Shown in pieces: positions 42,401 to 50,662 of a stretch of 58,212 bases of DNA. Numbering within the stretch: the first letter of the stretch is position 1; each line of letters starts with the position of its first letter. Origin of the DNA: a virus. The notes below the pieces were generated by a model, which was not told the origin of the DNA, did no database searches, and saw only the letters and a list, made by a program, of their open reading frames with translations. The stretch spans positions 1-58,212 of IMG/VR virus record IMGVR_UViG_3300030103_003525. One strand, given 5' to 3'. The position numbers and the translations under genes were made by a program.

Positions 42401-44231
42401 AAGAAGACCAAAAAACAAAGTTATACCCTTTATAAGATATGCCATCACCTAAAATTAAAGGTGTTGATGAAGCAAAATTAACAGGATTATTGAAATCTTC
42501 TGCGCCACCTAAAGCGGTTGGTTTATATATATTTTTAATGTTTAATGTTGAAGATAAAAGATCTGCTCTAAAAGTTAAAATGTTTCCATTTAATCCAACT
42601 TTTGTTAGTCGAACAGAACCAAGTCCGTTAAATGTAAAAAATCTACGAATAGGAATTGGAGAAATTGTATTTCCTCCAAATTTAGTTCTTAATGCAGAAA
42701 TTGTATTTAAAGGCTGACTAAGCGTAAATGAAGGAGTTCCTGCTGCGTAATTTGAATTATTGTTTTTACAATCAAATACAACTTGATAAACTTTAGCTAT
42801 TGCAGAATTTATAAGGACTTCTAGTCCTTGAATAGTAGTCCCAGCTGGAAATTTTAAAGATTCAGTAACTCCTATTGGTGCAGTATCTACAGTAATTGTG
42901 TCTTCTAAAATTCCTCCAGCATTAGCTTGCAGTAAATCATCATCAAGTTCAACCCAATGAACAAACGCACCGTTTTGATTATTTAAAGTTCCAATTTGAA
43001 GTCTATCAAGAACAAATGAAAAGTCTATATTTAATAAAGAATCTTGAGGAACAGGAAAAGTTATTGAGCTTAAATCAAAAGTGAGAGTTTTTATCGCCCC
43101 ATTAGGATTAGCTCCATTATCTACTGTTATTGTTTGTATTCCGGGTCTTAAATAATAATTAGGAAGTAAAGCAATGTCGTTATCTTGATTTGCATAGCCT
43201 TCTAAATAATTACCTAAAAATAAACGACTTCCACTAATTGTCTGTGATTGCGCTTTTAAAGGAACAGCATCATATAATTTGTCTGAGTCCGTTGAAGGTA
43301 TGAAGTTATATAGCTGATTATTTTTAAAGTCAGTAAATAGTGTTGACGATGTAGATAATGAAGGATTGTTTATTTCATCAATCACAAATAGAGGCCCTTT
43401 ATTTCCCTCACGAGCCAAAACTTCAATGCGCTTAACGTCCGCCACACTAGTCTCTACAGAAACCCTTATTGTATTATTCTTTAGTTTCTCTGCATCAGTT
43501 ATTAAACCGTCCTTTAATTGCTGTTCACTAACTGCTAGTTCAGTATACTTAGATATAGCAGAAACTTCTCCGTCAAGATAAAAATAGCGATACGCAAACT
43601 GATATGTATTTTCAAATACGTTGTTTTCTTTTAAAGAAGAGTCTGTTATGAACTCAAAAGTAGGTGGGTCTAATGGTGGTTTTTTAGCTAATGTTATAAA
43701 TTCTAACTTCTCTGCATCAGATCCGCTGTTTAATACTGAAGAATAGCCCCCTCTTATCGCTCTAGAGACGTTTAATTTCTTTGGTGATGAAAGACCATCG
43801 GTAAAGTATAAAAGGCTGTCTTTGTCTAAGTTTCTAATAATGTCTGCTTGGACTAAAGTGTCTTTCTGAAATGATAAAACAGAATCTCTATACACCAACT
43901 CAGCCTTACCAACAGCAGTAGTAAATCTATATATGCTATGCTTTTGAGTTGAGTTCCAAACAAAGAAGATAACAATGCCATCTTGAAGGTCAGCTACAGA
44001 ACCAATAACCTTGTTATCTCCCGTAGGAAGAGCGTGTGTCTTAGCTTGCCAGTTATTGCCCGCTGCAAAAGAAACAGCCCCATTACCATATGCGTTCTTA
44101 ACAATACCTCCATCCCCATCTTGATCTGCTGATATACGCACATTTAGCGCATCAGTCATCTCTATGTTTTTGACTAAACGAGCATCGTCCTCTTTATTAA
44201 GGTATCTGGGAATTATCTTATCTATAGCCAT
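39420..44231 (-). CDS. Large tail protein, muzzle/nozzle-like
   Basis: This 1603-residue protein starts MAIDKIIPRYLNKEDDARLV and continues with many beta segments, including propeller-like blocks (GSVADLQDGIVIFFVW, ESVAVNEGRIYFADIRNGAV). Start and order match the large muzzle protein of crAss-like podoviruses and the T7 gp12-type nozzle, which closes the tail tip. It lies 3 nt after the adaptor gene, in the order ring, adaptor, muzzle. Domain limits cannot be set by eye. Alternative: a stabilisation protein with receptor-binding parts. Confidence 0.65.
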   Translation of the reverse strand: MAIDKIIPRYLNKEDDARLVKNIEMTDALNVRISADQDGDGGIVKNAYGNGAVSFAAGNNWQAKTHALPTGDNKVIGSVADLQDGIVIFFVWNSTQKHSIYRFTTAVGKAELVYRDSVLSFQKDTLVQADIIRNLDKDSLLYFTDGLSSPKKLNVSRAIRGGYSSVLNSGSDAEKLEFITLAKKPPLDPPTFEFITDSSLKENNVFENTYQFAYRYFYLDGEVSAISKYTELAVSEQQLKDGLITDAEKLKNNTIRVSVETSVADVKRIEVLAREGNKGPLFVIDEINNPSLSTSSTLFTDFKNNQLYNFIPSTDSDKLYDAVPLKAQSQTISGSRLFLGNYLEGYANQDNDIALLPNYYLRPGIQTITVDNGANPNGAIKTLTFDLSSITFPVPQDSLLNIDFSFVLDRLQIGTLNNQNGAFVHWVELDDDLLQANAGGILEDTITVDTAPIGVTESLKFPAGTTIQGLEVLINSAIAKVYQVVFDCKNNNSNYAAGTPSFTLSQPLNTISALRTKFGGNTISPIPIRRFFTFNGLGSVRLTKVGLNGNILTFRADLLSSTLNIKNIYKPTALGGAEDFNNPVNFASSTPLILGDGISYKGYNFVFWSSSADDILPFGNGSSLQWSSTSFDSEVIESSTFVTGDTKGHKGFKSGSTHSLGVVFYDDRNRSSAVQEAGNVTIDWYGNRQNKGVANVIMRIKSKAPSWAKRWSPVYGGGTIDQKLEYSVIRGYFASNISALKANAISQNNDIFYLSFRSLESKNDSYKESKGANIEYSFTEGDKLRVVSHGGSTFPADIIFDVVGYEDFTDDPATNPILDSTSDNSTYNTTGSFLVLKDKSQAGWDKDSIIAGTDNWDDKAIIELYKVRKKAEDEVYYEVGKSYSVGANGSMIGDRTSIPQYSILCVNNPVTPLEFRSNNIMYPGDVMKDSSGNEFVVANAIPFVSGIYNYYIQAVPQFGLFVQGQTYTVNLQNSSETVINIDQGDIYFRLRQLRYGKNAKSFNFLIRYVESTAVSDFFTSKNTSIGRPFSVLPDAKQVYRTGSVTYSDAFLIDVNTLGLSSFNPTLAPFYDLNYIHGSVRYMVNRDDSVVFIQDKKCGIFPVNRNLVEYSSGEKNLAVSTNVVGNPSYYQGEYGVNNNPESVAVNEGRIYFADIRNGAVIRISRDGITAISDAKMDTFFWTKFENLVQNASVKKVIGGFDVENNEYIISTESLDKNTVTISESGGSSYSFDLQTNGAGNTVFGSIIYDDNQIFKADTEFRAFDNVCDNFDDSINAVIYLDRLVDGQPIVLGEEYIGTTPTALYGIATDISYNFFIPVLINVSKGTFTFPGDCGNFTAAFGTASNDASGFTAGYDAGSNVWTTLYSFDPENIISIDSLLYTFKAGAMWKHSADANRNTYYGTAYNSVVEIISAANASMVKTFESISLEGTNAWTTLITNTDQSANILEATYDKRERNWYASIPRDDSANTGGSTITALSGSSEVFALGAVSNITGADITFSSDISYITFPMGAALYKISGTTLVSISNTISSVPTGTKITCASTVSGLANGDEVVAIATGSVEGDQIRDYYAKIKLTNSSTSEIELYAVNTVYAKSNLANQLGQ

Positions 44232-44234
44232 AGA

Positions 44235-44966
44235 TTAGTATTTCGGGCTTTGAACAAAGTTCTTTCTAATCGTCTTAAGAGCTTCTTCCTTAGAGAAAGC
44301 TTTTAGTCTTGAGTTTGCTAATCTGCGTTCATTATAGTATTCTTGTCTAGCTCTTTGCTTTTCCACAGCAGGAACATTACTCTTTCTCTCCACTAGTCTA
44401 TAGTATATGTACGCTCGAATAGCTTGCTCTGCATAAACGTGAACGCTTGGATTAGTAGCTCTAGCCTCATCAGCGATGTACTCCATATATACAGATGTTA
44501 CACTTGTGCCTAGAGTAAGCTCTATCCTATTCTCTTCTAAGTTAATCCTATACTCCCCATTGTACTTACCTCCACCGTATCCATAAATCCTTCCCTCTGC
44601 TCCTAGAAAGTTTCTGTAGATAAAGTCGCTATATCCTAACATATAGTCTGGCAAATCTCCAGAGCTGTTGGCTAATAGGTTTTTGTTATTGTTTTCTCCA
44701 AATATGTACACCAATCCATCCTCTCCTACAACACCTAGCTTAAGCATATCTACGTAATCGGTAGGTAGTGTAATGGTATCTGTTGCACTTACGGCTATAT
44801 CAACAGCTTTAATACGCTTCATTATATCAAACCCTAAGTCTCTTATCCCTCTAAGAGCTAAGTTTCTGATTGTTGTATCAGATGCGTTATTTACATAGTC
44901 ATCACTGTCAATTGAAAAAGTGAAGTCAGTTAGTATTTGTTCTAGGGATACTGTATTTCTAGCCAT
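44235..44966 (-). CDS. Tail adaptor/ring protein
   Basis: This 243-residue protein begins MARNTVSLEQILTDFTFSID. It has a helical N-terminus, a TITLPTDYVDMLKLGVV strand and a C-terminal helix rich in Arg/Lys. The TxTxxLPxDYxxxxKxxV pattern is typical of podoviral head-to-tail adaptors and crAss-like ring protein 2. It lies between the ring-protein-1-like gene and the muzzle gene. It would connect portal to tail. Confidence 0.65.
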   Translation of the reverse strand: MARNTVSLEQILTDFTFSIDSDDYVNNASDTTIRNLALRGIRDLGFDIMKRIKAVDIAVSATDTITLPTDYVDMLKLGVVGEDGLVYIFGENNNKNLLANSSGDLPDYMLGYSDFIYRNFLGAEGRIYGYGGGKYNGEYRINLEENRIELTLGTSVTSVYMEYIADEARATNPSVHVYAEQAIRAYIYYRLVERKSNVPAVEKQRARQEYYNERRLANSRLKAFSKEEALKTIRKNFVQSPKY

Positions 44967-44969
44967 CTC

Positions 44970-45683
44970 TTATGCTGTTTTTTCTTCGTTGAGACTAAAG
45001 GTATATACATCTTTATCTCTTAGGTTTATACCAATAAGTTTTGCCATTTCAATAACTAATTCAGCGAAGTAATAATCGGGTAGTTCAAAGTCAATGCTGT
45101 TCGCAGCACTATACTGCTCTTGACCTGCTACAACAGTATATCCAAACTTAGGCTGTATAGTTGATTTAGCTCCAGTAGTAGGAACAATTCCTTGAGGTAT
45201 CTTATAGTATCTCATAACTACACTTGTTAAGTTAGTAGGAAATACTTGAATATTAGAACTTACTAATACTACAGGGTGAGTTGCAGATGGAGCTGATAAA
45301 GTTGATCTTAATATATAATCAATTTTTTCTTCATCATAAACAATCTCTACGTTCTTTGCGGGATCATCTGTAGTCTTTATAGATATTACCCTCGCTAAGT
45401 CCGAAGGCTTGCTTCCAGCACCAGTTGATAATGATACTGTAGCTGTCTTTGAAAAAACAGATAGATCTTCACTTGCTTGCTTTACACGAGACTTATCTCT
45501 TCCCGCATCAGACTGTGCATTACGAATTCTTTTATTTAATGCAGCATCACTAAAGAGCTTATTAAATAGATTCATCTGAGCTACCGATGCAAAGCTGTTA
45601 AAAACAGCCGGAGTAACGAAGCCTCTTTGGTCTTTGTTGACCAAATTTTTAAGTGCTGAGTATACTTGATTTACGCTTGCCAT
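44970..45683 (-). CDS. Ring/head-tail connector protein
   Basis: This 237-residue protein (MASVNQVYSALKNLVNKDQRG start) has a helical N-terminus (FNSFASVAQMNLFNKLF), beta segments around ARVISIKT and VVMRYYKIPQG, and a C-terminal helix YYFAELVIEMAKLIG. Order and pattern fit ring protein 1 of crAss-like phages. The frame is open 25 codons further upstream, but ATG 45683 is chosen: it follows a -7 box by 19 nt, and the upstream codons run into a terminator hairpin. Confidence 0.6.
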   Translation of the reverse strand: MASVNQVYSALKNLVNKDQRGFVTPAVFNSFASVAQMNLFNKLFSDAALNKRIRNAQSDAGRDKSRVKQASEDLSVFSKTATVSLSTGAGSKPSDLARVISIKTTDDPAKNVEIVYDEEKIDYILRSTLSAPSATHPVVLVSSNIQVFPTNLTSVVMRYYKIPQGIVPTTGAKSTIQPKFGYTVVAGQEQYSAANSIDFELPDYYFAELVIEMAKLIGINLRDKDVYTFSLNEEKTA

Positions 45684-45702
45684 TGTTGCTAAACTATTTA
45701 TA

Positions 45703-45710
45703 CAAAGATA
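45703..45710 (-). promoter_or_regulatory. -7 box TATCTTTG before the ring-protein gene
   Basis: The minus strand reads TATCTTTGTATAAATAG, 19 nt before ATG 45683 and just after a terminator hairpin. It starts the ring-adaptor-muzzle unit. Confidence 0.5.
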
Positions 45711-45721
45711 GTAAATAGAAA

Positions 45722-45744
45722 GAGGCCACCTTTGGGGCAGCCTC
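45722..45744 (-). terminator. Terminator hairpin after 45797-46564
   Basis: On the minus strand GAGGCTGCC pairs with GGTGGCCTC across a 5-nt loop (9 pairs, two G-U), followed by TTTCTATTT. A second perfect hairpin (TAATCCC/GGGATTA, 45764-45782) lies between it and the upstream gene. Confidence 0.6.
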
Positions 45745-45796
45745 CTTCGTAACAACACACTATTAATCCCGATGTGGGATTACGTAAAGATACTAA

Positions 45797-46564
45797 TTAT
45801 GATTCAGCCTTATCGACCTCATTTTTAATAGTTTCCAACGTACCTGATCCTTTTTCTGTTAAACAAAACTGAGTCATAACTGAAACAGTGTCTTGACCAA
45901 CAGGTGTAGCGATAATAAATCTATTGCTATCAAACCAGTACATACCATCATCTTTAGCTTTTAATATCTGAAAGTCAACAGCTTTCTTGATAACTGACCT
46001 TGTTTGAACAGTAGGGTTATCAAATAAACCAATAAACTTTTTAGGATTAGATTTCGCTTCTAACAACAGTTCTCTTTTTATCTCAGCATTCTTTTGATCT
46101 GTTGCAACTCCTAAGTAGATAGCTACAGGAAGTAAATCACTTATTGATTTTGATCGAACTAAAGAAATAGCATCGTGTAAGATAAACTCTGTGTCTAAAT
46201 CGATTTCAGCCTCTTTTTCTGTATTTACTTCTTCAAATATAGTTCCTCCATTAGATTTATTAAAAGGATGTATATCTAAAAAGTCTTGAAGATTAGGCTG
46301 ATTTGGTTGTGTTCCAAGCATACCTTCTTCAAATAATATATGAGAGCGTATTGCGTTATCGCTTTGCTCATCAGCAAATATAGAAGGTTCATTTGGACAG
46401 TACCTTATCTGACGATTCTTACCTGTCTTTTTATCAAAGATAATAGCGTCACTTCTCATTCTAAAAAGAACGCCTCCGCCAGTTGGTATAGTATAAATTT
46501 TGGGTTTACGTACTTGTACGCTTTCTGATTTTTTAGCCGCAGGGGCTTTTGTGGACTTTGCCAT
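45797..46564 (-). CDS. Head-region protein of unknown function
   Basis: This 255-residue protein starts MAKSTKAPAAKKSESVQV. It has a Lys/Ala-rich flexible N-terminus, a beta-type domain (PTGGGVLFRMRSDAIIFD) and a helical C-terminal half. It lies between the capsid and ring genes with strong hairpins on both sides, so it seems to be its own unit. A head-decoration or completion role is possible from position. No family was recognised. Confidence 0.55.
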   Translation of the reverse strand: MAKSTKAPAAKKSESVQVRKPKIYTIPTGGGVLFRMRSDAIIFDKKTGKNRQIRYCPNEPSIFADEQSDNAIRSHILFEEGMLGTQPNQPNLQDFLDIHPFNKSNGGTIFEEVNTEKEAEIDLDTEFILHDAISLVRSKSISDLLPVAIYLGVATDQKNAEIKRELLLEAKSNPKKFIGLFDNPTVQTRSVIKKAVDFQILKAKDDGMYWFDSNRFIIATPVGQDTVSVMTQFCLTEKGSGTLETIKNEVDKAES

Positions 46565-46604
46565 AATTGAATATAATTAAATGTTTTATAAAAAAGAGAA
46601 TAGA

Positions 46605-46622
46605 GAGAGACCGAAGTCTCTC
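46605..46622 (-). terminator. Intrinsic terminator after the major capsid gene
   Basis: On the minus strand GAGAGAC-TTCG-GTCTCTC forms a perfect 7-bp stem with a UUCG tetraloop, followed by a T-rich tract (TCTATTCTCTTTTTTAT). It lies 20 nt after the capsid stop. Confidence 0.8.
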
Positions 46623-46641
46623 CCATCCCTTATAAAAAAGA

Positions 46642-48021
46642 TTACGCTTGCTTTAAGATAACGTGCTGGTTAGCAGCTCTAGTAACTAAGTTACACTCAG
46701 TACGGTAGTTAAACTGTAAAGAGTCATCGTTAGTGTTAGAAACGCCCAAGATAGAACCAGTCATCCAATGCTCCATCTCACGAGAGTAGCCATTGCTAGA
46801 CTTATAGTTCATCTCTAAAGCAGCAGCCTTAGTTCCTGTCTTTGGATCAGCAACAGTAGTCAAAGGAATCATAACTCCTTGATACTTAGATCCTGACAAC
46901 AAAGTAGGCTCGTTAAGAAGCTTCCAAGAGTGCTTATGGAAACCATAAGATCCTCTCATAAATGAAGCGAAACCTAATTTGATTGCCATATCCTTGTCAT
47001 TGTTAAATGATCCAAATTGAGTTGTAACACCAGCTGTAATATTAGCAGCAGTACTCATACCTGAAGCGATGAGGTCATCAAACTTAAGGTCTTGTGCGCG
47101 ATCACAATAAACAGCATATTCAGCAGCAGCTCCTTGCTTGTCTAAAGCAACGATCAAAGCGTCTAAATCAGCTAAATCGTGAATTGCTTGCTCAGCATTA
47201 GCAGCAGTAGTGACGATACCACGATTTTCAATAGCACTGAAGTAACCTTCAGATCCATCTCCAAATCCAGTAACACCAGCGTTAGTGATCTGTTGTCCTA
47301 ACAACATCATCATCTCTCTCTTATCGATAAAACGCTGACGAGTGTCATTCTCAGACTTGATGTACCAACGGTAATCACCATTTCCAAGATTAATCCAACC
47401 TACGTTTGTAGCTTGAGATCCAGTAACCTTATAAGTCTCTTTGATGATCATATAAGGGTTAGTTCTCTTGACCACGTTGCTTTCCAAGTAACCAGAGTTC
47501 TGACCACTTCCTTGAGCAAACAAGTTACCAACGATAGGAAAGTCAACAGCAGTATTAGCAAGGTTAGCACTTAAACCACCATCTAATAAAGACTTAGCAG
47601 TAGCAGTAGTCGCTCCAGCAAAAGTAGTTTCAGCTCCAGCAGCAACAGCTGTTACGATGAAACGATCTACTCCTCCAACAAGAATAATGTCATTAACACG
47701 AAGAGGCTTCTCTGTGTTAGCCTCTAATGCTAAAGTTATTGTCTTAGCAGCAGCATTTGCAGCAGTTGGTTTAGCCTTCTGAGCTGGGTGAAGACGAGTC
47801 TCTTCCCAGTATTGAACTTGATCAGCTGTTCCGTTAGACTTAACAGCTCCAGTTAGTTGAAGGAATCCGGTGATACCTTGATCACCATATGTTTTAACGA
47901 GTGCGTCCCTGTTATCAGGTGCGTTTATCTCGTCAATAAAGTCTCCTAAAGAGACATATTTTGCGGGGTCTAATCTACGAATAGTATTAGGGGCAAAATC
48001 AGTAGGGCTTACAGTTGCCAT
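46642..48021 (-). CDS. Major capsid protein
   Basis: This 459-residue protein follows a scaffold-like gene and ends at a strong terminator. It begins MATVSPTDFAPNTIRRLDP and has the mixed alpha/beta, Ala/Asn/Thr-rich composition of HK97-fold capsids. RFIDKREMMMLLGQQITNAG could be the spine helix. The length fits crAss-like and related podoviral capsids. I cannot name the fold from sequence alone, but position, size and a dedicated terminator support the call. Confidence 0.75.
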   Translation of the reverse strand: MATVSPTDFAPNTIRRLDPAKYVSLGDFIDEINAPDNRDALVKTYGDQGITGFLQLTGAVKSNGTADQVQYWEETRLHPAQKAKPTAANAAAKTITLALEANTEKPLRVNDIILVGGVDRFIVTAVAAGAETTFAGATTATAKSLLDGGLSANLANTAVDFPIVGNLFAQGSGQNSGYLESNVVKRTNPYMIIKETYKVTGSQATNVGWINLGNGDYRWYIKSENDTRQRFIDKREMMMLLGQQITNAGVTGFGDGSEGYFSAIENRGIVTTAANAEQAIHDLADLDALIVALDKQGAAAEYAVYCDRAQDLKFDDLIASGMSTAANITAGVTTQFGSFNNDKDMAIKLGFASFMRGSYGFHKHSWKLLNEPTLLSGSKYQGVMIPLTTVADPKTGTKAAALEMNYKSSNGYSREMEHWMTGSILGVSNTNDDSLQFNYRTECNLVTRAANQHVILKQA

Positions 48022-48047
48022 AATTATTTATTTTTTAGATATTATTA

Positions 48048-49271
48048 TTAGATTTTAAACTTCAAAGATGTATCCTTGCCCAAAGCATCTAAAATCTGCT
48101 GTCGGACATTATCAACATCGCTCTTATTGCCAGTCGGTTTCGGGCCTGAGACATCAACGTTCGCTGTCTTTTCAACTAACTTACGCTGTCCATCACTCAA
48201 TCCTTGATTGTAGATAGACTTTGCGATATCGTCAATGTTGTCAATAACTGTACGATGTGCGTTTAACTTCTCAAAATCCCAATCCCCGTCTTGGCTGACG
48301 TATTGGTCAAAAAACTGATCTAGATTTTCGTTCTTTTTCTTTAATTCATTACGGTATTCTGGTTTAATTCCAAAGTTGAATTCAGAGTCTCCTAATTCGA
48401 ACGTCAATGCATCCAAAGAGTCTACTTCATTCGACATAGTCTTAATCCATTCTTTTGTAATGGGGCTTTGAACTTCTTCTGTCTCAGCTTTTTCTTCCCT
48501 TACAGGAGCCTTGTACGAGTCTCTGACTTGTTCAATATCCTTCCGGGACTTTTGTGCATCAATCTTGAGCTGTAATTTAGAGAGCTTAATCTCATCTTCT
48601 GAGTGTAAGTCCTCGTCCATTTTGTACTTTGAACTCATTAACATATCTATTTCCGTCTGATCTAGATTCGGATACTCTACTGCCATTTGCAATTTGACAG
48701 CCGATAAATCGTCCATTTCGGAGGGATTTAACGATTGGTAAGTGAACCAGTCTTTAGGATCTCGACCTGTTTCTGATACAAAATCAGCGATTGCTTTTAC
48801 TCGCTCATCGATTTCTGCGGGTTGCTTCGAAGCACTTAGTAGCTCAGAAAGTTGATCTAGGCTGTCGAGTTCAATTCCTAGCTTTTCGCTAACAAACCCA
48901 GTCACACTAGTTTCAAATTCCTCCTGAGACATCTCAGGCTCCTCTGCGGATTTCAAAGAACTTTGAGGCACGGCTGCCTCTTCGTTGTTTAAAGCAGTTT
49001 CAGAGGCCGTCACCTCTTCAACTGTTTCTTTTTGCTCAACCTCAGCGGCTGGCTCTTCTGTAGGAACAGCAGTCTCCTGCTCTTCTTTAACTTCTGCCTC
49101 TTCAGAGACATTTTCTGTAACCTCTTCTGAAACAGTTTCTTCAGCTTGAGGTTCTGCATTTAAAGCACTAGCGTCAATTATCTCAGGTTGAGGCTCTTGT
49201 GTTTCACCATTAGGTGAGTCTTCAAGAGTGTAGCCACTATTCTTTAATGCTTCTTCTAAAGGGTTATCCAT
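48048..49271 (-). CDS. Scaffolding protein candidate, highly acidic
   Basis: This 407-residue protein has about 115 N-terminal residues that are a Glu/Ala/Val-rich, unstructured acidic tract (repeats of SEEV, EEQE, EEPAAEV). It continues with helical coiled-coil regions and ends in a basic helix (RQQILDALGKDTSLKFKI). It lies 26 nt upstream of the capsid gene. Acidic helical proteins in this slot usually act as scaffolds for procapsid assembly, with the basic C-terminus binding capsid subunits. No protease motif was found. Confidence 0.65.
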   Translation of the reverse strand: MDNPLEEALKNSGYTLEDSPNGETQEPQPEIIDASALNAEPQAEETVSEEVTENVSEEAEVKEEQETAVPTEEPAAEVEQKETVEEVTASETALNNEEAAVPQSSLKSAEEPEMSQEEFETSVTGFVSEKLGIELDSLDQLSELLSASKQPAEIDERVKAIADFVSETGRDPKDWFTYQSLNPSEMDDLSAVKLQMAVEYPNLDQTEIDMLMSSKYKMDEDLHSEDEIKLSKLQLKIDAQKSRKDIEQVRDSYKAPVREEKAETEEVQSPITKEWIKTMSNEVDSLDALTFELGDSEFNFGIKPEYRNELKKKNENLDQFFDQYVSQDGDWDFEKLNAHRTVIDNIDDIAKSIYNQGLSDGQRKLVEKTANVDVSGPKPTGNKSDVDNVRQQILDALGKDTSLKFKI

Positions 49272-49304
49272 ATCAAATAAAATTTAAATTACATATATTA
49301 TATG

Positions 49305-49312
49305 CAAAATTA
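49305..49312 (-). promoter_or_regulatory. -7 box TAATTTTG before scaffold and capsid genes
   Basis: The minus strand reads TAATTTTG, then a leader of about 33 nt to ATG 49271. The 86-nt gap before the scaffold holds no gene. Confidence 0.45.
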
Positions 49313-49357
49313 AATAATATACTTGTGTGTAATCAGACCGTCCTTGTTATAAGCTAG

Positions 49358-49597
49358 TTAACGATGTTTTTTGGTTTTTTTAGCAACTTTTTTTGGTTGC
49401 GGAACATATTGCTTTCCTTTTGCTGTTCCTTTTCTCTTTGCTCTTGATGTCGCTGCATATTCAGCAGAGCTGAGTTCTTTTATTGCTGCCGCTGGAAGAT
49501 ATCTCTCTCCAGTCTCTGATGACTTCTTTCCAGACTTAGTCCTCCAGTTTTGCTTAGTCCAGTCTCTTAATGATTGCTGTGGATTCTTTCGTGCCAT
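49358..49597 (-). CDS. Small basic conserved protein (TGERYLP type)
   Basis: This 79-residue protein is over 30 percent Lys/Arg. It contains WRTKSGKKSSETGERYLPAA and YAATSRAKRKGTAKGK. The pattern WxTKSG...GERYLPxxAIKxLxxxEYAATxRAKRK recurs in small proteins of marine phages and some bacteria, which supports a real gene. Function unknown; a nucleic-acid- or virion-DNA-binding role is plausible from charge. Its ATG overlaps the upstream stop by one base. Confidence 0.65.
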   Translation of the reverse strand: MARKNPQQSLRDWTKQNWRTKSGKKSSETGERYLPAAAIKELSSAEYAATSRAKRKGTAKGKQYVPQPKKVAKKTKKHR

Positions 49598-49815
49598 TAG
49601 CTTTTGTATCCGCCACCAGCGGCTTTATATGCTTTAGCTAACATCTGTGCCTTTCTCGCAGACCATTGTCCGGGTCTTCCACCTTTAGATCCAGCCATTA
49701 TTCTTTTGAATATTCTTTTTCTCATACCGGGCTTAGTGTAATTGCCAGCCTCGTTTACCCTAGACTTAACCTTACCTCCACCTTTGTATTCTTTCTTAAG
49801 TACTTTCATTACCAC
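49597..49815 (-). CDS. Small basic conserved protein (VNEAGNYTKP type)
   Basis: This 72-residue protein contains SRVNEAGNYTKPGMRKRIFKRI and GKGG-like KGGRPGQWSARKAQMLAK. The VNxxGNYTKPxxRKxxF...GGxPGQWSARKAQxLA pattern is familiar from cyanophages, pelagiphages and other marine phages. It is the middle of three adjacent basic genes and overlaps both neighbours. Function unknown. Confidence 0.7.
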   Translation of the reverse strand: MVMKVLKKEYKGGGKVKSRVNEAGNYTKPGMRKRIFKRIMAGSKGGRPGQWSARKAQMLAKAYKAAGGGYKS

Positions 49816-50099
49816 TTAACTTTATTAGCCCAATAAGCAGCAGACATTTTGCCTTTGGCTATGTTTCTTCTATGACGAGCTTTAAAAGACTTTCTTTTAG
49901 CTCTCATTCTATCTGACTCTCCAGCTTTAGGCTTACCAGCAGTACTAGCTCCCTGCTCTCCGAATCTAATTAATCTTATTTTGTCTCCCACTTTAGCAAG
50001 AACAATATGAGACTTTTTAGGATGAGAAGGTGTCCTCTTAGGTTTGTTAACCCCAGATAGACCATACCTTTTAAGCATATTCTTTACTCTATTATCCAT
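49809..50099 (-). CDS. Small basic conserved protein (SHPKKSH...MSAAYWANKVKW type)
   Basis: This 96-residue protein has PSHPKKSHIVLAKVGDKIRLIRFG and ends KSFKARHRRNIAKGKMSAAYWANKVKW. Both halves recur in proteins of T4-like cyanophages and other marine phages. Its role is not known; the charge suggests DNA contact. It starts 4 nt after a -7 box (leaderless) and heads a unit of three basic proteins. Confidence 0.7.
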   Translation of the reverse strand: MDNRVKNMLKRYGLSGVNKPKRTPSHPKKSHIVLAKVGDKIRLIRFGEQGASTAGKPKAGESDRMRAKRKSFKARHRRNIAKGKMSAAYWANKVKW

Positions 50100-50103
50100 A
50101 CTT

Positions 50104-50111
50104 CAAAATTA
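50104..50111 (-). promoter_or_regulatory. -7 box TAATTTTG, leaderless spacing
   Basis: The minus strand reads TAATTTTG-AAGT-ATG (50099). It lies in the 29-nt gap after the two-component operon. Confidence 0.5.
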
Positions 50112-50128
50112 ATGTATTTATCAATACG

Positions 50129-50662
50129 TTATTTATACTTATTAAAGTAGTCAAGTATTTCTTTTTCAAGCCTTGCGTCCATCAGATAATTACCATCATA
50201 CTCTACACTAGTGAATGTACCATCTCCTTCTTCTATTATCTCAATGACATAATCTATTTCATCATAAGTTATTGAGAAAGACTCTGACCTTTTTAAAAGA
50301 CTAATATTCCTAGATGATTGAAATCTATCTTGTATTGTGATATCGCTTATATCTGGGAGGTTATCTATTCTAGTTATTGATTTAGCATAACTTGTTCCTG
50401 TAGTATCTATAAAGTATACATTAGACAATGCTGTCATTAAGTAAAATTGCTGTTTACTACTTAACCCTCCATCTTTAAAGTTACCAGTAAACTTAACGAC
50501 AGGAAGTTTCATAACCTCTCTCTGCACTTCTCTATCTAGCCTTTTGTAGTCTATAAACGAAGTAACCTCGCTAACCTCCATAATATCTATATTACAAGGT
50601 ATCATTACTAATTTATAGTAAAGACTTGTGGTCATTTTATTTTTAGCTACATACTGCATCAT
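50129..50662 (-). CDS. Last gene of the two-component operon, unknown function
   Basis: This 177-residue protein has no recognised family. It is mixed alpha/beta with an acidic C-terminal half (SITYDEIDYVIEIIEEGDGT, then ARLEKEILDYFNKY). No membrane span or DNA-binding motif is visible. Its start overlaps the stop of the coiled-coil membrane protein (ATGA at 50659-50662), so it is co-translated with the kinase-receiver operon and may be an effector or accessory factor (inference). Later in-frame Met codons at residues 10 and 21 are possible starts. Confidence 0.65.
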   Translation of the reverse strand: MMQYVAKNKMTTSLYYKLVMIPCNIDIMEVSEVTSFIDYKRLDREVQREVMKLPVVKFTGNFKDGGLSSKQQFYLMTALSNVYFIDTTGTSYAKSITRIDNLPDISDITIQDRFQSSRNISLLKRSESFSITYDEIDYVIEIIEEGDGTFTSVEYDGNYLMDARLEKEILDYFNKYK

